A stretch of 64,000 nucleotides of DNA, from NCBI GenBank assembly GCA_016278485.1, contig JADQBT010000010.1:186001-250000 (forward strand). The letters are read 5' to 3'. Shown here piece after piece: positions 9,818 to 21,143 of the stretch. How positions within the stretch are numbered: the first letter of the stretch is position 1; every line of letters starts with the position of its first letter. Below the pieces are notes generated by a model, which did not search any database, had not been told where the DNA came from, and was given only the letters and a program-made list of their open reading frames with translations. The DNA is from Halanaerobiales bacterium. Its GTDB lineage: Bacteria; Bacillota; Halanaerobiia; Halanaerobiales; Halanaerobiaceae. The translations under genes and the position numbers were made by a program.

Positions 9818-10471
9818 TTAATATTTAACTCTTTTTCCGGTTGTAATGAAGATTGTCTCTTCACCAATATTTGTGGCATGATCGCCAACTCTTTCCAGAG
9901 ATTTTGCTACATTAATAAACTGAAAAACCTGGTTTGTTTTTTTCTTTCCTTCTTTTTTAGAAACTAATTTAATACCTCTATGATAGATTTGATCATAAAT
10001 ATTATCTGCTTTTTCGTCCATACGACAAGCAGCTTCTGCCATATCCGCATTCCTAGTTGTAAAAGACTCTAATACTACATCAAGCATATCTGTAACAATA
10101 TCAGCAAGTTCAGGGATCATGACAAGTGGTTCTAAAATCTTTTCTTTATTTAATTCTAAAATTATTTCTGCAATATTTGTAGCATGATCACCAATTCTTT
10201 CTAAGTCATTGGCAATCTTGACTAGGGAAAGTCCAAACCATGTATCACTGGCAAGCGGCTTTTCCATGGTAAACAAACGTGAAACCTCTTCCTCAATAGT
10301 AACCTGATAATTATCAAGCAAATCGTCTTGACCAATAATATCTCTGGCAGTATCTATATCTTTCTTTTCAAGAGCTTTAATAACTTTGTGCAACATCTCT
10401 TCTGCGATTTCACTCATGTCACTTATGTCGTTTAACAGCTGTTCACGTTTTTTTTCATAAACCTGACCCAT
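9818..10471 (-). CDS. phoU: PhoU phosphate-signalling regulator
   Basis: All-helical cytoplasmic protein, 217 aa, with the two PhoU repeats (about 8-100 and 118-205). Each repeat carries the acidic metal-binding pattern E/DRIGDHATNIAE (NDLERIGDHATNIAEI and KSLERVGDHATNIGEE). PhoU restrains phosphate uptake through PstSCAB and PhoR signalling. No pst or pho genes are in the window. It lies 107 bp downstream of purH, possibly read as the tail of the pur operon, and has its own terminator. Confidence 0.95.
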   Translation of the reverse strand: MGQVYEKKREQLLNDISDMSEIAEEMLHKVIKALEKKDIDTARDIIGQDDLLDNYQVTIEEEVSRLFTMEKPLASDTWFGLSLVKIANDLERIGDHATNIAEIILELNKEKILEPLVMIPELADIVTDMLDVVLESFTTRNADMAEAACRMDEKADNIYDQIYHRGIKLVSKKEGKKKTNQVFQFINVAKSLERVGDHATNIGEETIFITTGKRVKY

Positions 10472-10578
10472 ATGGATTATTCACTCTCCCCTTTAAGAAT
10501 TTAATCTTACTTAAATTATTCTTTACCAAGAAGAAAAATCCTGCATAAATCGTTCAAAAATCAAAATATCTTTTGTTG

Positions 10579-12144
10579 CTAATGTTTAAAATGTCTTATT
10601 CCGGTAAAGACCATACTTATTCCTGACTCATCACAGGCTGCAATAACCTGATCATCTCGAATGGAACCTCCTGGTTGTACAATTGCTTTAATTCCTGCCT
10701 GGGCTGCTTTTTCGATTGCATCTGGAAATGGAAAAAATGCATCAGAGGCCACAACACCGCCTTCTGCTCTAATGCCTGCTTTGTGACTTGCAATTTCCAT
10801 TGCATCTACCCTACTCATCTGACCTGCCCCCACTCCAATCAACATTTTTTCTTTAGCCATTACAATTGCATTAGATTTTACATGCTTAACTGTTTTCCAG
10901 GCAAAGAGCAAGTCTGCCAACTCTTCTGGGGATGGTCTCCGATCAGTAACTACTTCCAGATCAAAAACATCTATATTTGCTAAGTCTTTGGACTGGACTA
11001 ATAAACCACCAGCTACCTTTTTAAAGTTATATTTAGCCTTTCCAGGTTTTTCAAATAAATCAGCAATTTCCAACAATCTTATATTTCGCCAGCGTTTTTT
11101 TAAAATATCCAGAGCCTGATTGTGAAAAGATGTTGCGATCACAACTTCAATAAACTTGTTATCAGCAACCATTTCCCGGGCAGTATTTTCATCTACCTCT
11201 CTATTGAAAGCAATGATACTACCAAATGCTGATAATGGATCTCCTGCATGTGCTCTTAGAAAAGCTTCTCTTAGATTATCTCCCTCTGCTAAACCACATG
11301 GGTTAGCGTGTTTCATAACTACCGCTGCAGGACGATCAGGGAAATCTTTAATGATTTCAAGCGCAGCATTTGCATCATTAATATTATTAAATGATAACTC
11401 CTTACCAGCTAGCTGTACCGCTGTTGTAATTGATGACTCTTTTTTACCTTTTTCCTGATAAAAGGCAGCCTTCTGATGTGGATTCTCACCATATCTTAAA
11501 TCCATTTTTTTCTCGTAATTTATTAAAAAAGTTTCTGGAAAACTTTGCTCTTGCTCAATATTTTCACTCAAATATTCTTGAATAATAAAATCATAATCTG
11601 CCGTATGCCGAAAAGCCTTGTAAGCAAGCCTTCTTTTAAACTCAGCACTCAATGCTTCCCCAGCTTTAACTTTTGTTGCCAGATCATTATAATCAGTTGG
11701 ATCTACCACTACTGCTACATCTTGATGGTTTTTTGCTGCAGCTCTAATCATGGTCGGCCCACCAATATCAATATTTTCCATTGCCTCTGCCCTGCTTACT
11801 CCTGCTTGCGCAATAGTCTCTGCAAATGGATATAAGTTAGCAATTACCAGGTCAATCGTCTTTATATCATACTTTTTGAGTTCTGCTTGGTGTTCTGGAT
11901 TTTTCCTTAAAGCCAATAACCCGGCCTGGATCACAGGATGAAGTGTTTTAACACTGCCATCCAACATTTCAGGATAACCTGTTAATTCACTGACTTTTGT
12001 GACTTGAAGACCAGCTTGACTAATTTTTTGAGCAGTTCCACCTGTCGAGATTATTTCCACACCTGCTGCTTCTAAACTTTTTGCCAATTCTATAATTCCT
12101 GTTTTATCTGATACACTTATAAGTGCTCTTTTAATTATTGTCAT
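10579..12144 (-). CDS. purH: Bifunctional AICAR transformylase / IMP cyclohydrolase
   Basis: Performs the last two steps of IMP synthesis, 521 aa. The N-terminal IMP cyclohydrolase (MGS-like) domain covers about 1-195 (ALISVSDKTGI, STGGTA, GRVKTLHP-type block DGSVKTLHP). The C-terminal AICAR transformylase domain contains VMKHANPCG with its catalytic Lys-His pair. AAAGGAG precedes the ATG. It is the last gene of the pur operon, 25 bp after purN. purD and purK are absent, so GAR synthesis and any N5-CAIR synthetase must be encoded elsewhere. Confidence 0.97.
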   Translation of the reverse strand: MTIIKRALISVSDKTGIIELAKSLEAAGVEIISTGGTAQKISQAGLQVTKVSELTGYPEMLDGSVKTLHPVIQAGLLALRKNPEHQAELKKYDIKTIDLVIANLYPFAETIAQAGVSRAEAMENIDIGGPTMIRAAAKNHQDVAVVVDPTDYNDLATKVKAGEALSAEFKRRLAYKAFRHTADYDFIIQEYLSENIEQEQSFPETFLINYEKKMDLRYGENPHQKAAFYQEKGKKESSITTAVQLAGKELSFNNINDANAALEIIKDFPDRPAAVVMKHANPCGLAEGDNLREAFLRAHAGDPLSAFGSIIAFNREVDENTAREMVADNKFIEVVIATSFHNQALDILKKRWRNIRLLEIADLFEKPGKAKYNFKKVAGGLLVQSKDLANIDVFDLEVVTDRRPSPEELADLLFAWKTVKHVKSNAIVMAKEKMLIGVGAGQMSRVDAMEIASHKAGIRAEGGVVASDAFFPFPDAIEKAAQAGIKAIVQPGGSIRDDQVIAACDESGISMVFTGIRHFKH

Positions 12145-12169
12145 TTAGCAAAAACACTCCTTTAACTAA

Positions 12170-12781
12170 TTATTTAATGAAAACTTTACGTCCTTTTATC
12201 TCAATCCTATCTTCGGCAATTATTTTTATTATCTCTGGTAACAATTTATGTTCTTCTTTTAAAATTCTCTCACTTAGACTGGCAGGTGTATCATTTACCT
12301 TTACAGGTACCACTCTTTGGCTAATAATTGGCCCTGAATCAACCTCTTGATTAACAAAATGAACTGTACAACCACTATATTTCACTCCATAATCAACTGC
12401 CTGTTTTTGGGCATTAAGGCCTGGAAAAGCAGGTAATAAGGATGGGTGAATATTAATAATTTTAGCTGGATAATTTTTAATAAAATTTGGACTTAAAATT
12501 CGCATGAAACCAGCTAAGACAATTAATTCAATATTTTTTTCTTTTAAAAGTTCAAATATTTTTTTCTCGAAAGTGCCCTGGTCAGCAAATGCTTCTCTTT
12601 GCACAATATGATCTTCTAAACCATGTTTTTTGGCTCTCTGCAAGGCTTTAGCCTCTGGTTGGTCACTTATTACTAATTCTATCTTTGCAGGTAATTTACC
12701 TGCTTCAATCTTATTAATAATCGCCTGAAGGTTACTTCCCCTACCAGAAACCAGGACAGCTAGCTTTAGTTCATTTATCAA
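12170..12781 (-). CDS. purN: Phosphoribosylglycinamide formyltransferase
   Basis: Transfers formyl from 10-formyl-THF to GAR, 203 aa. It has the phosphate-binding VSGRGSN at the N-terminus and the active-site blocks [10 protein letters not shown] and [12 protein letters not shown]. The start is TTG at 12781, overlapping the purM TGA stop by 4 bp, with AAGGAG about 10 nt upstream, suggesting translational coupling. Confidence 0.96.
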   Translation of the reverse strand: MINELKLAVLVSGRGSNLQAIINKIEAGKLPAKIELVISDQPEAKALQRAKKHGLEDHIVQREAFADQGTFEKKIFELLKEKNIELIVLAGFMRILSPNFIKNYPAKIINIHPSLLPAFPGLNAQKQAVDYGVKYSGCTVHFVNQEVDSGPIISQRVVPVKVNDTPASLSERILKEEHKLLPEIIKIIAEDRIEIKGRKVFIK

Positions 12782-13815
12782 GAAAATTCAACTCCTTTTT
12801 GACCAGCTTGAACTTCCCCAATTGAGCAAGCTTCTTCCCCAGATTCTTTAAGGAATTTAATGACCTGCTCGGCTGAATTTGCTTTCACTATCAATACAAG
12901 TCCAATTCCCATATTAAATGTTTTATACATTTCTTCTTTTGCTATTTGCCCAGCTTCTGCAATAAGTTTAAAAATTGGTAATTTAGGCCAACTCTTTTCA
13001 AAAAGAACTACTTTCTTTTTCTCTGGCAATATTCTTGGTATGTTTTCTACTAAACCTCCACCTGTAATATGAGCTATTCCACGCACTTTCTTATCTGAAT
13101 ATCTAGCTAATAAATTTAAGACTGATTTCACATAAATACGAGTTGGTCTAAGCAACTCTTCTCCCAATTTACAGCCTAACTCATTTATTTGCGTATCTAA
13201 TTGGTAGTTATTTTCTGCAAGTAATGCCTTTCTAACTAAAGAATAGCCATTACTGTGAATACCGGACGAAGAAAGTCCAATTACTTTGTCTCCAACTTCT
13301 ATCTCATTACCTGTAATTAATTTACTTTTATCTACAATGCCAACCGCAAAGCCGGCTAATTCATACTCTTCCTCTGCATAAAAATCTGGCATTTCTGCTG
13401 TTTCACCACCGATTAAAGCTGCCCCTGCTAATTTACAGCCGGCGGTAATTCCTTTAAGCAATTGACTATGTTTTGCTGGATTTAATTTACCTGTTGCCAA
13501 ATAATCAAGAAAAAATAATGGTTTTGCTCCTTGGGCCAGAATATCATTAACACACATTGCCACCAGATCAATTCCAATTGTATGATGTTTATCTAACATA
13601 AATGCAATTTTTAATTTTGTACCAACTCCATCAGTCCCAGATACTAGAACAGGCTCTTTAATACCAGAGAGATCCGGTTGAAAAAGACTACCAAAACTAC
13701 CCAGTCCGGTTAATACACCAGGCGTAAAAGTAGAAGCTGCATCAGACTTTATTTTTTCAATAAAATTATTTCCTGCTTTAATATCTACTCCAGCATCCTT
13801 ATAGCTGAGCCCCAT
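12778..13815 (-). CDS. purM: Phosphoribosylformylglycinamidine cyclo-ligase (AIR synthetase)
   Basis: ATP-dependent ring closure of FGAM to AIR, 345 aa. Typical blocks are [35 protein letters not shown] and [16 protein letters not shown]. The frame opens further upstream (13848), but AGGAGG at about 13822-13828 and the family N-terminus (MGLSYKDAG) fix the ATG at 13815. It overlaps the end of purF by 17 bp. Confidence 0.96.
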   Translation of the reverse strand: MGLSYKDAGVDIKAGNNFIEKIKSDAASTFTPGVLTGLGSFGSLFQPDLSGIKEPVLVSGTDGVGTKLKIAFMLDKHHTIGIDLVAMCVNDILAQGAKPLFFLDYLATGKLNPAKHSQLLKGITAGCKLAGAALIGGETAEMPDFYAEEEYELAGFAVGIVDKSKLITGNEIEVGDKVIGLSSSGIHSNGYSLVRKALLAENNYQLDTQINELGCKLGEELLRPTRIYVKSVLNLLARYSDKKVRGIAHITGGGLVENIPRILPEKKKVVLFEKSWPKLPIFKLIAEAGQIAKEEMYKTFNMGIGLVLIVKANSAEQVIKFLKESGEEACSIGEVQAGQKGVEFS

Positions 13816-15268
13816 CTTCTTTTCCTCCTTTTTCTTCTTTAGTCTCATCTAACTCACCTTCTCCATTAACAAGTTCTTTTCCGACAGGATATTGACTATC
13901 AAAACAGGCTGTACAAAACCCGGTTTTTTCAAGTCCAACTGCTTTTAAAAGACCTTCTTTACTAAGATAGTGGAGTGAATCAGCCCCAATATATGATGCA
14001 ATATCAGAAATTTCCATCTGTCGTGCAATTAATTCCTGTCTCTTTGATGTATCTAAACCATAATAGCAGGAATCAGTTACTGGTGGAGAAGAAATTGCCA
14101 TATGCACTTCTTTGGCACCCGCCGCCCAGACACGATTAATAATCTGCTTACTAGTAGTTCCCCTTACAATTGAATCATCAATTAAGATAACTCTTTTCCC
14201 CGCAATGATCTGCCTAATAGGTGTTAATTTCAATCTTACACTCAAATCTCTAATTTTTTGTGTTGGCTGAATAAAAGTCCTGCCTACATATCTATTCCGC
14301 ATAATTCCTCTAGCATATTTGATGCCTGACTCTTCCGCAAAACCTAGCGCTGCTCCCAGACCTGATTCAGGAACAGGAATAACAAGATCAGCTTCGATAT
14401 TTGTTTCCTGAGCTAACATTCTCCCCATTGCTTCTCTAGTAAGTTGGACGTTTTTTCCGGCCATTACACTGTCTGGTCTCGCAAAATAGATAAATTCAAA
14501 TACACAAAAACTTTCTTTGCGCTGACTAGCATAGTGGAAACTTTTTACTCCTTCATCATTAATTACAACTAACTCGCCAGGTTCAATCTCTCTCACAAAT
14601 TCAGCATCCATTAATTCAAAGGCTGCTGTTTCACTAGATAAAACCCAGCCGCCTTCCATTTTACCCAGAACAAGTGGTCTAAAACCATGTGGATCTCTTG
14701 CACCAACCACCCCATTTTCTGTTAGGGCAACCAGACTGAAGGCACCACGCAATTGATGTAAACTCTGGACTAATGCATCTATCAAATTATCTTCAAATGA
14801 GCGAGCAACAAGATGAGCAATTACCTCTGTGTCAAGTGTAGAATGAAAGATAGAACCGTGACTTTCAAGATTATGGCGAAGCTCTTCGCCATTTATTAAA
14901 TTTCCATTATGGGCCAGAGCCAGATCTCCTTTAATGGAATTAATGAGCAATGGTTGTGCATTTACCGGTAAACTTGAACCTGTTGTTGAATAGCGAACAT
15001 GTCCAATAGCTGACTCACCTTTTAATTGCTTCAATAATTCAGCTGAAAAAACACTGTCAACCAAACCCATTCTTTTATGCAATTTAAATTCGCCCTGCTG
15101 ATTAATACAAATACCTGCACTTTCCTGACCTCTATGCTGTAATGCTAACAAGCCGAAATATGTCAAAGTTGCTACATCATGCCCCTGCTCACTGAAGACA
15201 GCAAAAACTCCACACTCTTCTTCCATTTTGTCTAGCTTTCCATTTCTGCAGGAATCGCATTCTGCCAT
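13799..15268 (-). CDS. purF: Amidophosphoribosyltransferase, Fe-S type
   Basis: First committed step of purine synthesis: PRPP plus glutamine to phosphoribosylamine. The N-terminal Ntn glutaminase domain has the nucleophile cysteine in [11 protein letters not shown], exposed after propeptide removal. The phosphoribosyltransferase domain has [14 protein letters not shown], the PRPP loop. Cysteines in [21 protein letters not shown] and FCTACF match the four 4Fe-4S ligands of the B. subtilis type. The start is uncertain: 15268 (GAGGAG upstream, 489 aa) or the ATG at 15226 just before EEECGVF. It overlaps purL. Confidence 0.96.
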   Translation of the reverse strand: MAECDSCRNGKLDKMEEECGVFAVFSEQGHDVATLTYFGLLALQHRGQESAGICINQQGEFKLHKRMGLVDSVFSAELLKQLKGESAIGHVRYSTTGSSLPVNAQPLLINSIKGDLALAHNGNLINGEELRHNLESHGSIFHSTLDTEVIAHLVARSFEDNLIDALVQSLHQLRGAFSLVALTENGVVGARDPHGFRPLVLGKMEGGWVLSSETAAFELMDAEFVREIEPGELVVINDEGVKSFHYASQRKESFCVFEFIYFARPDSVMAGKNVQLTREAMGRMLAQETNIEADLVIPVPESGLGAALGFAEESGIKYARGIMRNRYVGRTFIQPTQKIRDLSVRLKLTPIRQIIAGKRVILIDDSIVRGTTSKQIINRVWAAGAKEVHMAISSPPVTDSCYYGLDTSKRQELIARQMEISDIASYIGADSLHYLSKEGLLKAVGLEKTGFCTACFDSQYPVGKELVNGEGELDETKEEKGGKEDGAQL

Positions 15269-17448
15269 TGCTTTTTCATCTCCTCAAGGTCAAGCTTAAT
15301 TAATCCATCTATTATAAATAACTTTTCTGGAATTACTGTTCCCAGAACTGTCATTGCTATCTCATTTTTGCAAGCAATATTTTGAATGTTATCCAAATTC
15401 TCTTTTTCTGTAGTAATGATTATTCTACTTTGTGTTTCACCAAATAATTCAGCTACTTTACTTATATCTGAGTCTGGAAGGTTAATCTTAATACCCAGTT
15501 CTTTTCTAAAAGTTGATTCTGCTAAGGCGACTGCCAGTCCACCTTCGGAACAATCATGAGCTGATTTGACAAAACCTTTTCTTATTGCAGTCAAACAAGT
15601 CTGCTGAACTCTTTTTTCATATTTAAGATTAATTTCAGGTATAGAGCCTTTTTCTTCACCCAAAATTTCTTTTAAATATTCTGTACCACCTAATTCTTCT
15701 TTAGTTTCACCAAGCAAAATAATTTGATCTCCAGCATCTTTAAAATCATGGGTTGTAACATCTTGCAAATCACGGATCAAACCCACCATCCCAATAATAG
15801 GAGTAGGGTAAATAGCTCCATCAGGGCTTTCATTATAAAAACTTACATTACCACCTGTAACAGGTGTTTCAAGCTCTAAACAAGCTTCACTAATACCCTG
15901 GGCCGCTTCTTCAAATTGCCAAAATACTTCTGGATCCATTGGATTACCAAAATTAAGGCCATCTGTAATTGCTAACGGTTCTCCTCCACTACAAACAATA
16001 TTTCTCGCCGCTTCCGCAACAGCTATTCTTCCCCCAACTTTGGGATTTAAATAACAGTAGCGACCGTTACAATCTGTAGTAAGCGCTAAACCCTTGTTTT
16101 TGCCTTTAATTCTTAAGACAGCTGCATCAGAACCTGGCAATACCAGAGTATTGTTCTGTACCTGTTGATCATATTGCTCATAGACCCATTTTTTACTAGC
16201 GATATTCGCAGAAGCTAATAATTTTAACAACACTTGATTGTAGTTTTTAGCTGCTGGATTAGCTTCAATCAACTTATTTATATCTAATTTTTCTATTTCA
16301 GTAAGGTAAGCTGGTCTACTTGAATCTCTTTGATAGACTGGTGCATCATCAGCAAGTGCTTTAGCTGGAACTTCAGCTATTATTTCTCCATCATGCAGAA
16401 CTCTAATCATACCATCAGCTGTCACCTTACCAATGACTGCTGCATGCAAACCATATTTAGCAAATATTTTTTCTACTAATTTTTCTTTACCTTTGCGAGG
16501 GACAACAAGCATTCTTTCTTGTGATTCTGATAAAAGCATCTCATAAGGAGTCATCCCTTCTTCTCGACAAGGAACTTTACTCATCTCCATTTCAATGCCT
16601 GCTCCACCGCGACCGGCCATCTCCGAAGAAGAACTAATTAAACCTGCTGCCCCCATGTCTTGGATCCCAACCAATACGCCACTCTTTATTAACTCCAAAC
16701 TTGCTTCTAGCAGGAGTTTTTCCATAAAAGGGTCTCCAACCTGTACAGCAGGTCTATCCTCTGCAGATTCATCTGTCAATTCATCTGAAGCAAAACTAGC
16801 TCCCTGAATACCATCCCTACCTGTTGCAGCTCCAACTACCATTACTGGATTTCCTTTTCCACTGGCAGTTCCTGTTGCAATATCATCATGTTCCATTAAG
16901 CCAACTGACATTGCATTGACTAAAGGATTACCTTGATAAGCTGCCGCAAAATTGACTTCACCACCCACAGTTGGAATTCCAATACTATTTCCATAACCGG
17001 CGATGCCAGCAACTACCTCTTTAAAAAGATATTTAACATGATTGTTATTCAAATTGCCAAAACGCAAAGAATTCAGCGAAGCTATTGGCCTGGCCCCCAT
17101 GGTAAAAATATCCCTAATAATTCCACCGACACCTGTCGCTGCACCCTGATATGGCTCAATTGCTGAAGGGTGATTATGACTCTCTATTTTAAATGAAATA
17201 GCTTGATTATCCCCAATGTCAATTATGCCTGCATTTTCACCTGGTCCTTGCAGTACTCTTTTACCTTCAGTAGGAAATTTTTTTAAAATAAGCTTTGAAT
17301 TTTTATAGCTGCAATGTTCTGACCACATTACTCCAAACATGCCAAGTTCAGTATAATTTGGCTTTCTTCCTAATCTAGCAACAATCATTTGATATTCTTC
17401 TGCTGTAAGTCCTTCTTTTTCCCAGACAGTTTCCTGATTATGCGCCAA
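15232..17448 (-). CDS. purL: Phosphoribosylformylglycinamidine synthase, PurL subunit
   Basis: Small-type FGAM synthetase synthetase subunit, about 738 aa (B. subtilis type), working with PurQ and PurS. Blocks include [33 protein letters not shown] and [15 protein letters not shown]. The frame has an ATG at 17505, but that would overlap purQ by 68 bp and add residues unlike the family. AGAGGTGG followed by TTG at 17448 gives the usual N-terminus ([14 protein letters not shown]) and an 11-bp overlap with purQ. Confidence 0.96.
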   Translation of the reverse strand: MAHNQETVWEKEGLTAEEYQMIVARLGRKPNYTELGMFGVMWSEHCSYKNSKLILKKFPTEGKRVLQGPGENAGIIDIGDNQAISFKIESHNHPSAIEPYQGAATGVGGIIRDIFTMGARPIASLNSLRFGNLNNNHVKYLFKEVVAGIAGYGNSIGIPTVGGEVNFAAAYQGNPLVNAMSVGLMEHDDIATGTASGKGNPVMVVGAATGRDGIQGASFASDELTDESAEDRPAVQVGDPFMEKLLLEASLELIKSGVLVGIQDMGAAGLISSSSEMAGRGGAGIEMEMSKVPCREEGMTPYEMLLSESQERMLVVPRKGKEKLVEKIFAKYGLHAAVIGKVTADGMIRVLHDGEIIAEVPAKALADDAPVYQRDSSRPAYLTEIEKLDINKLIEANPAAKNYNQVLLKLLASANIASKKWVYEQYDQQVQNNTLVLPGSDAAVLRIKGKNKGLALTTDCNGRYCYLNPKVGGRIAVAEAARNIVCSGGEPLAITDGLNFGNPMDPEVFWQFEEAAQGISEACLELETPVTGGNVSFYNESPDGAIYPTPIIGMVGLIRDLQDVTTHDFKDAGDQIILLGETKEELGGTEYLKEILGEEKGSIPEINLKYEKRVQQTCLTAIRKGFVKSAHDCSEGGLAVALAESTFRKELGIKINLPDSDISKVAELFGETQSRIIITTEKENLDNIQNIACKNEIAMTVLGTVIPEKLFIIDGLIKLDLEEMKKQWQNAIPAEMES

Positions 17449-18139
17449 TTTTTCCACCTCTACTTTGCAAAAAATTAATGATTGAATCAAATATTTTTTT
17501 GCCATCTACATTTCCAAGTATTTCTTCAGCAGCCCGTTCGGGATGGGGCATTAGACCAAACACATTACCGGCTTTATTGGTTATTCCAGCAATATTATCA
17601 ATTGATCCATTTGGATTTTCAATCTCATCTTTATAGCGCAATACAATCTGATTATTTTTTTTAAGTTCTGCCAAACCCTTTTTATCAATAAAATAGTTTC
17701 CTTCTTGATGGGCAACAGGGATTCTTAAAATTTCAGCTTTTTTTGTCTGGTTAGTAAAAGGAGTCTCTGCATTTACAATTTCCAGCTCAACTGTTTTACA
17801 GATAAACTTAAGCGAATTATTCACTTTCATCGCACCTGCTAAGAGGCCTGCTTCAAGTAAAATTTGAAAGCCATTACAGATTCCGACTACAAGTCCACCT
17901 GCCTCTGCATAGTTAACTACTTCACCCATCATAGGTGCAAAACGTGCAATTGCTCCAGAGCGCAAGTAATCACCGTAAGAAAAACCACCTGGTAAAAATA
18001 TACAATCATATTTGCTCAAATCTTGTTTGGTATTATGCCAGAGCATATCTGTCTCGATATTATAGACTGAATTTGTTACCTGAAATATATCTTGATCACA
18101 ATTTGAACCTGGAAAAGTTATCACAGCAAACTTCATCAC
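17438..18139 (-). CDS. purQ: Phosphoribosylformylglycinamidine synthase, PurQ glutaminase
   Basis: Class I glutamine amidotransferase, 233 aa, supplying ammonia to PurL. The N-terminus is [15 protein letters not shown]. The nucleophile cysteine is in [11 protein letters not shown] and the catalytic His-Glu pair in LMPHPERA. It starts at the last base of the purS stop region; an adjacent second ATG (18136) is equally possible. Confidence 0.97.
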   Translation of the reverse strand: MMKFAVITFPGSNCDQDIFQVTNSVYNIETDMLWHNTKQDLSKYDCIFLPGGFSYGDYLRSGAIARFAPMMGEVVNYAEAGGLVVGICNGFQILLEAGLLAGAMKVNNSLKFICKTVELEIVNAETPFTNQTKKAEILRIPVAHQEGNYFIDKKGLAELKKNNQIVLRYKDEIENPNGSIDNIAGITNKAGNVFGLMPHPERAAEEILGNVDGKKIFDSIINFLQSRGGKIGA

Positions 18140-18396
18140 TATCCCACCTCACTAATATCAAAACTATATTCTTCAATAACAGGATTTGCTAATAAACGTT
18201 CACACATTTCTGTAACCTGTTCTGCTACTGCATCTTTTCCCTGTTCAGTCTCTATCTCTAATTCTAAATATTTACCAATACTTAGTTTTGACACATTTTG
18301 ATAGCCAAGACTCTGCAGACCATCTTCAACAGCTTGTCCCTGTGGATCCAGAATACTTTCTTTTAATTTAATTTCAATTTTTGTTTTCCATTTCAT
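18139..18396 (-). CDS. purS: Phosphoribosylformylglycinamidine synthase, PurS subunit
   Basis: Small bridging subunit of the PurSQL complex, 85 aa. The pattern (K..I.LK.SILDPQG.AV...L..LGY) is characteristic. It sits directly between purC and purQ with no spacer, the usual Firmicute order. Confidence 0.96.
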   Translation of the reverse strand: MKWKTKIEIKLKESILDPQGQAVEDGLQSLGYQNVSKLSIGKYLELEIETEQGKDAVAEQVTEMCERLLANPVIEEYSFDISEVG

Positions 18397-19116
18397 TTAT
18401 TTATTGTCACCATCCTGAATTCTTTTTAGTATCTCTTGATAAGCTGCTGTAACATTACCAAGATCTCTTCTAAATCTATCTTTATCAAGTTTTTCGCCTG
18501 TTTCAAGATCCCAGAAACGACAGGTATCTGGTGAAATCTCATCCCCAAGAATAACTTTTCCCGCCTTATTTTTACCAAATTCCAATTTGAAATCTATCAA
18601 GTCTATCTCTTTTTCCTGCAAAAAATCATATAAAATCTCATTAATTTGAAAAGCCAACCAACTCATTTCTTCCAATTCATCAACAGTAGCAAGCTCCAGT
18701 GAATCTATATGAAACTGATTGATCATTGGGTCACCCAATTCATCATTTTTATAATAAAATTCTAAAATAGGCTTCTTAAGCATTGTACCCTCTTTTAATC
18801 CAATTCTTTCTGCCAGACTTCCAGCTACTTTATTCCTCATTACAACTTCGACTGGAATAATTTCTAGCTTTTCAACTAACACCTCTTTAGCACTTATTCT
18901 TTTAATCTGATGATGGGGAATTTGATGTTTGGCTAACAGATCAAAAAAGATGATTGATATTTCATTATTTAAGACGCCTTTTTTATTAATCTCACCTTTC
19001 TTTTGACCATTAAATGCTGTTGCATCATCTTTAAATTCAACTATTAACTGTTCTGTAATATCTGTAGTAAAAATTTTTTTTGCTTTTCCTTCATAAATCA
19101 ACTCTAATTTTTTCAT
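18397..19116 (-). CDS. purC: SAICAR synthetase
   Basis: Phosphoribosylaminoimidazole-succinocarboxamide synthase, 239 aa, joining CAIR and aspartate. Blocks: YEGKAKKIF at the N-terminus, FKDDATAFNGQKKG, VVMRNKVAGS and DEISPDTCRFWD. The ATG overlaps the purB TGA by 4 bp (ATGA). Confidence 0.97.
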   Translation of the reverse strand: MKKLELIYEGKAKKIFTTDITEQLIVEFKDDATAFNGQKKGEINKKGVLNNEISIIFFDLLAKHQIPHHQIKRISAKEVLVEKLEIIPVEVVMRNKVAGSLAERIGLKEGTMLKKPILEFYYKNDELGDPMINQFHIDSLELATVDELEEMSWLAFQINEILYDFLQEKEIDLIDFKLEFGKNKAGKVILGDEISPDTCRFWDLETGEKLDKDRFRRDLGNVTAAYQEILKRIQDGDNK

Positions 19117-20516
19117 TTTATCCTCCCTAAATTGAGCTTCTCCTGCCAGCTAACTACAACATCTTCTGTTCTTTCCACTGCCTGTCCAATATATTTACCT
19201 GGTTCTCTTAAAATAGCACGTTGTTTTTTAGTGAACTTATCAAAATAACAATTAAGCTTATCATCATTTTCAGCAAGACTCTGTACTGATTTACCTGTTT
19301 TTTCTGCTTGCAAGGTAAGCTTTCTTACTGTTTCATGAGCAGCCGGATGCCCATAAGATGCCAGCAGGATATATAAAGGTTCCGCCAGAATTAAGTTTTT
19401 ATTTATATTTAAATTTTTTTCTATCTGCTGATGATTAACTGCAAATTTAGCAAAAACACGATTTAATCTACTAGTAGAAAGATATAGTCCGATTATTATA
19501 TCTGGTAAAAATCTGGCTGAAGCTGAATTTGTTAAATCTCGTTGGTGTTCTGATAGTTGATCTAAATAGACTGTTGTCATCCGAGGCATAATAGCCTTCC
19601 AGAGACTTTTTACGTTTTCATAATTTATGGGATTTCTTTTATGAGGCATTGTGGATGAACCAACTTGACCTTCCTCAAAATACTCACCCACTTCTGCAAT
19701 TTCTGTTCTCTGCAAATGACGCATGTCATCACTTAATGAAGCCAATACACTAAAAGTAGAGACCAAACTATGCATAAAATCAGTTAAAAACTCTGGTTCA
19801 ACTATCTGGGTTGAATGAGTAGCTGGACTAAGTCCTAGCTCTGCTAGAACTTCTTTTTCAAAATCGGCTGGATTAGAAAAAAACAAGCTGCTAGCATTAT
19901 ATGCTCCTACTGCTCCTGAAAACTTGCCCCGTAGCTGATTGGTGGCTTCTTTGACTGCTAAGATTCTTCCACCTAGCCTACTTACATATTCTGCTAAAGC
20001 AAAACCTAACGTGATTGGTACTGCATGCTGACCATGTGTTCTGCCAATCTGAATAGTCTTTTTCTCTGCTAAAGAAATTTGCATTAGTTTTTTTTCAAAT
20101 TCAATTAATTCTGGTAGAACAACTTCTTCGGTTACTTTTTTAAATCGCAGCATATTTGCAGTGTCTACAATATCAAAAGAAGTGGCAGTTAAATGCACAA
20201 ATGGTTTCACTTCAGGAGAAACTTTACGCTGAATTACATTGACCAGAGCTCGAATATTATGTCTGGTCTTTTTTTCTTCACAATATATTTCTTCTGAAGT
20301 TAACTCTGCTACTGCATACTCCACTTCTTTTAGATAATGATTTGGGCAAATTCCTCTATCCACAAGAACCTTTATTAAAGCTACCTCTACCCGAGCCTGA
20401 TATTTTATTTTTGCCTTTTCTGATAAGAATTTTTCTAATTTATCATACTCATTTTCTCGTAATGAATAGCGGTGATCAAAAGGGCTAAGATTAGAAAAAA
20501 TATCTCTAGAAATCAA
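19113..20516 (-). CDS. purB: Adenylosuccinate lyase
   Basis: Fumarase/aspartase superfamily lyase, 467 aa, acting on SAICAR and adenylosuccinate. The signature loop GSSTMPHKRNPINYENV carries the catalytic serine; the histidine blocks are TATSFDIVDTAN and IGRTHGQHAVP. The start is TTG at 20516, sharing TTGA with the purE stop and preceded by AGGAGG at 8 nt. Together with citrate lyase, which makes oxaloacetate, the window links to aspartate use at purB, purC and pyrB. Confidence 0.96.
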   Translation of the reverse strand: MISRDIFSNLSPFDHRYSLRENEYDKLEKFLSEKAKIKYQARVEVALIKVLVDRGICPNHYLKEVEYAVAELTSEEIYCEEKKTRHNIRALVNVIQRKVSPEVKPFVHLTATSFDIVDTANMLRFKKVTEEVVLPELIEFEKKLMQISLAEKKTIQIGRTHGQHAVPITLGFALAEYVSRLGGRILAVKEATNQLRGKFSGAVGAYNASSLFFSNPADFEKEVLAELGLSPATHSTQIVEPEFLTDFMHSLVSTFSVLASLSDDMRHLQRTEIAEVGEYFEEGQVGSSTMPHKRNPINYENVKSLWKAIMPRMTTVYLDQLSEHQRDLTNSASARFLPDIIIGLYLSTSRLNRVFAKFAVNHQQIEKNLNINKNLILAEPLYILLASYGHPAAHETVRKLTLQAEKTGKSVQSLAENDDKLNCYFDKFTKKQRAILREPGKYIGQAVERTEDVVVSWQEKLNLGRIK

Positions 20517-21037
20517 TTACTAGACCTCCTGTCAGCTAAATACTTATTATAACCTTTCTCCTCTAATTCCGCTGCTGTTTTCTGTACTTTACGAGCCATA
20601 TTTGTTTTATACTCTGCCAATTGTTCTCTGAGCTCTGGTTCTGCAAGAGCCAACATTTGCACAGCCAAAATAGCAGCATTTTTAGCTCCATCAAGTGCTA
20701 CTGTAGCCACTGGTACTCCGGCAGGCATCTGTACTACAGAATATAGAGAATCTGCGCCGCCCAGAGAAGAAGTTTTAATTGGTACTCCAATTACAGGTAG
20801 AGTTGTATAGGCTGCTAATATTCCCGCTAAGTGGGCTGCCTTTCCTGCTCCTGCAATAATAACTTGATACCCATCTCCAACTGCATTTTTTGCAAAATTT
20901 TCCGCAACACCTGGTGTTCTATGCGCAGAAATAACTGTCAACCGATATTCTACTGCAAACTCCTCTAATACTTCTGCCGTTTCTTTCATAATCATTAAAT
21001 CTGAATCACTTCCCATTACAATAGCAACTTTTTTCAA
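20513..21037 (-). CDS. purE: N5-carboxyaminoimidazole ribonucleotide mutase
   Basis: Class I/II PurE, 174 aa, first gene of the pur operon. It has the N-terminal MGSDSDL, the SAHRTP loop with the catalytic His, and the GAGKAAHLAG block. purK is not adjacent, so either a distant PurK supplies N5-CAIR or PurE works by the class II route on AIR directly. Sequence alone does not decide this. The start is TTG at 21037 with AAGGAG about 10 nt upstream; the leader upstream carries the tandem riboswitch. Confidence 0.95.
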   Translation of the reverse strand: MKKVAIVMGSDSDLMIMKETAEVLEEFAVEYRLTVISAHRTPGVAENFAKNAVGDGYQVIIAGAGKAAHLAGILAAYTTLPVIGVPIKTSSLGGADSLYSVVQMPAGVPVATVALDGAKNAAILAVQMLALAEPELREQLAEYKTNMARKVQKTAAELEEKGYNKYLADRRSSN

Positions 21038-21090
21038 AATTTAACATCTCCTTAATAATATAATGTGTCTAAATTTTATTTCATATAAAT

Positions 21091-21143
21091 AAAAAAACCC
21101 AGGTCGGAGAGACTCTACTTTGAGTAGAACCTCCCCGCCTGGG
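21091..21143 (-). terminator. Riboswitch-controlled intrinsic terminator of the pur leader
   Basis: A long stem (arms about 21121-21143 and 21098-21120; CCCAGG pairs with CCTGGG at the base) followed on the minus strand by seven Ts (21091-21097). Its 5' arm is the 3' end of the PRPP aptamer (GCCCAGGCGGGGAGG), so aptamer folding and terminator formation exclude each other. Confidence 0.92.

Noticed and set aside
10494-10525. Inverted repeat after purH
   Set aside because: The arms match only with a 3-nt insertion and no U-run follows, so I do not call a terminator for the pur operon.
16595-17166. Plus-strand frames inside purL
   Set aside because: Shadows of a well conserved gene, without start signals.
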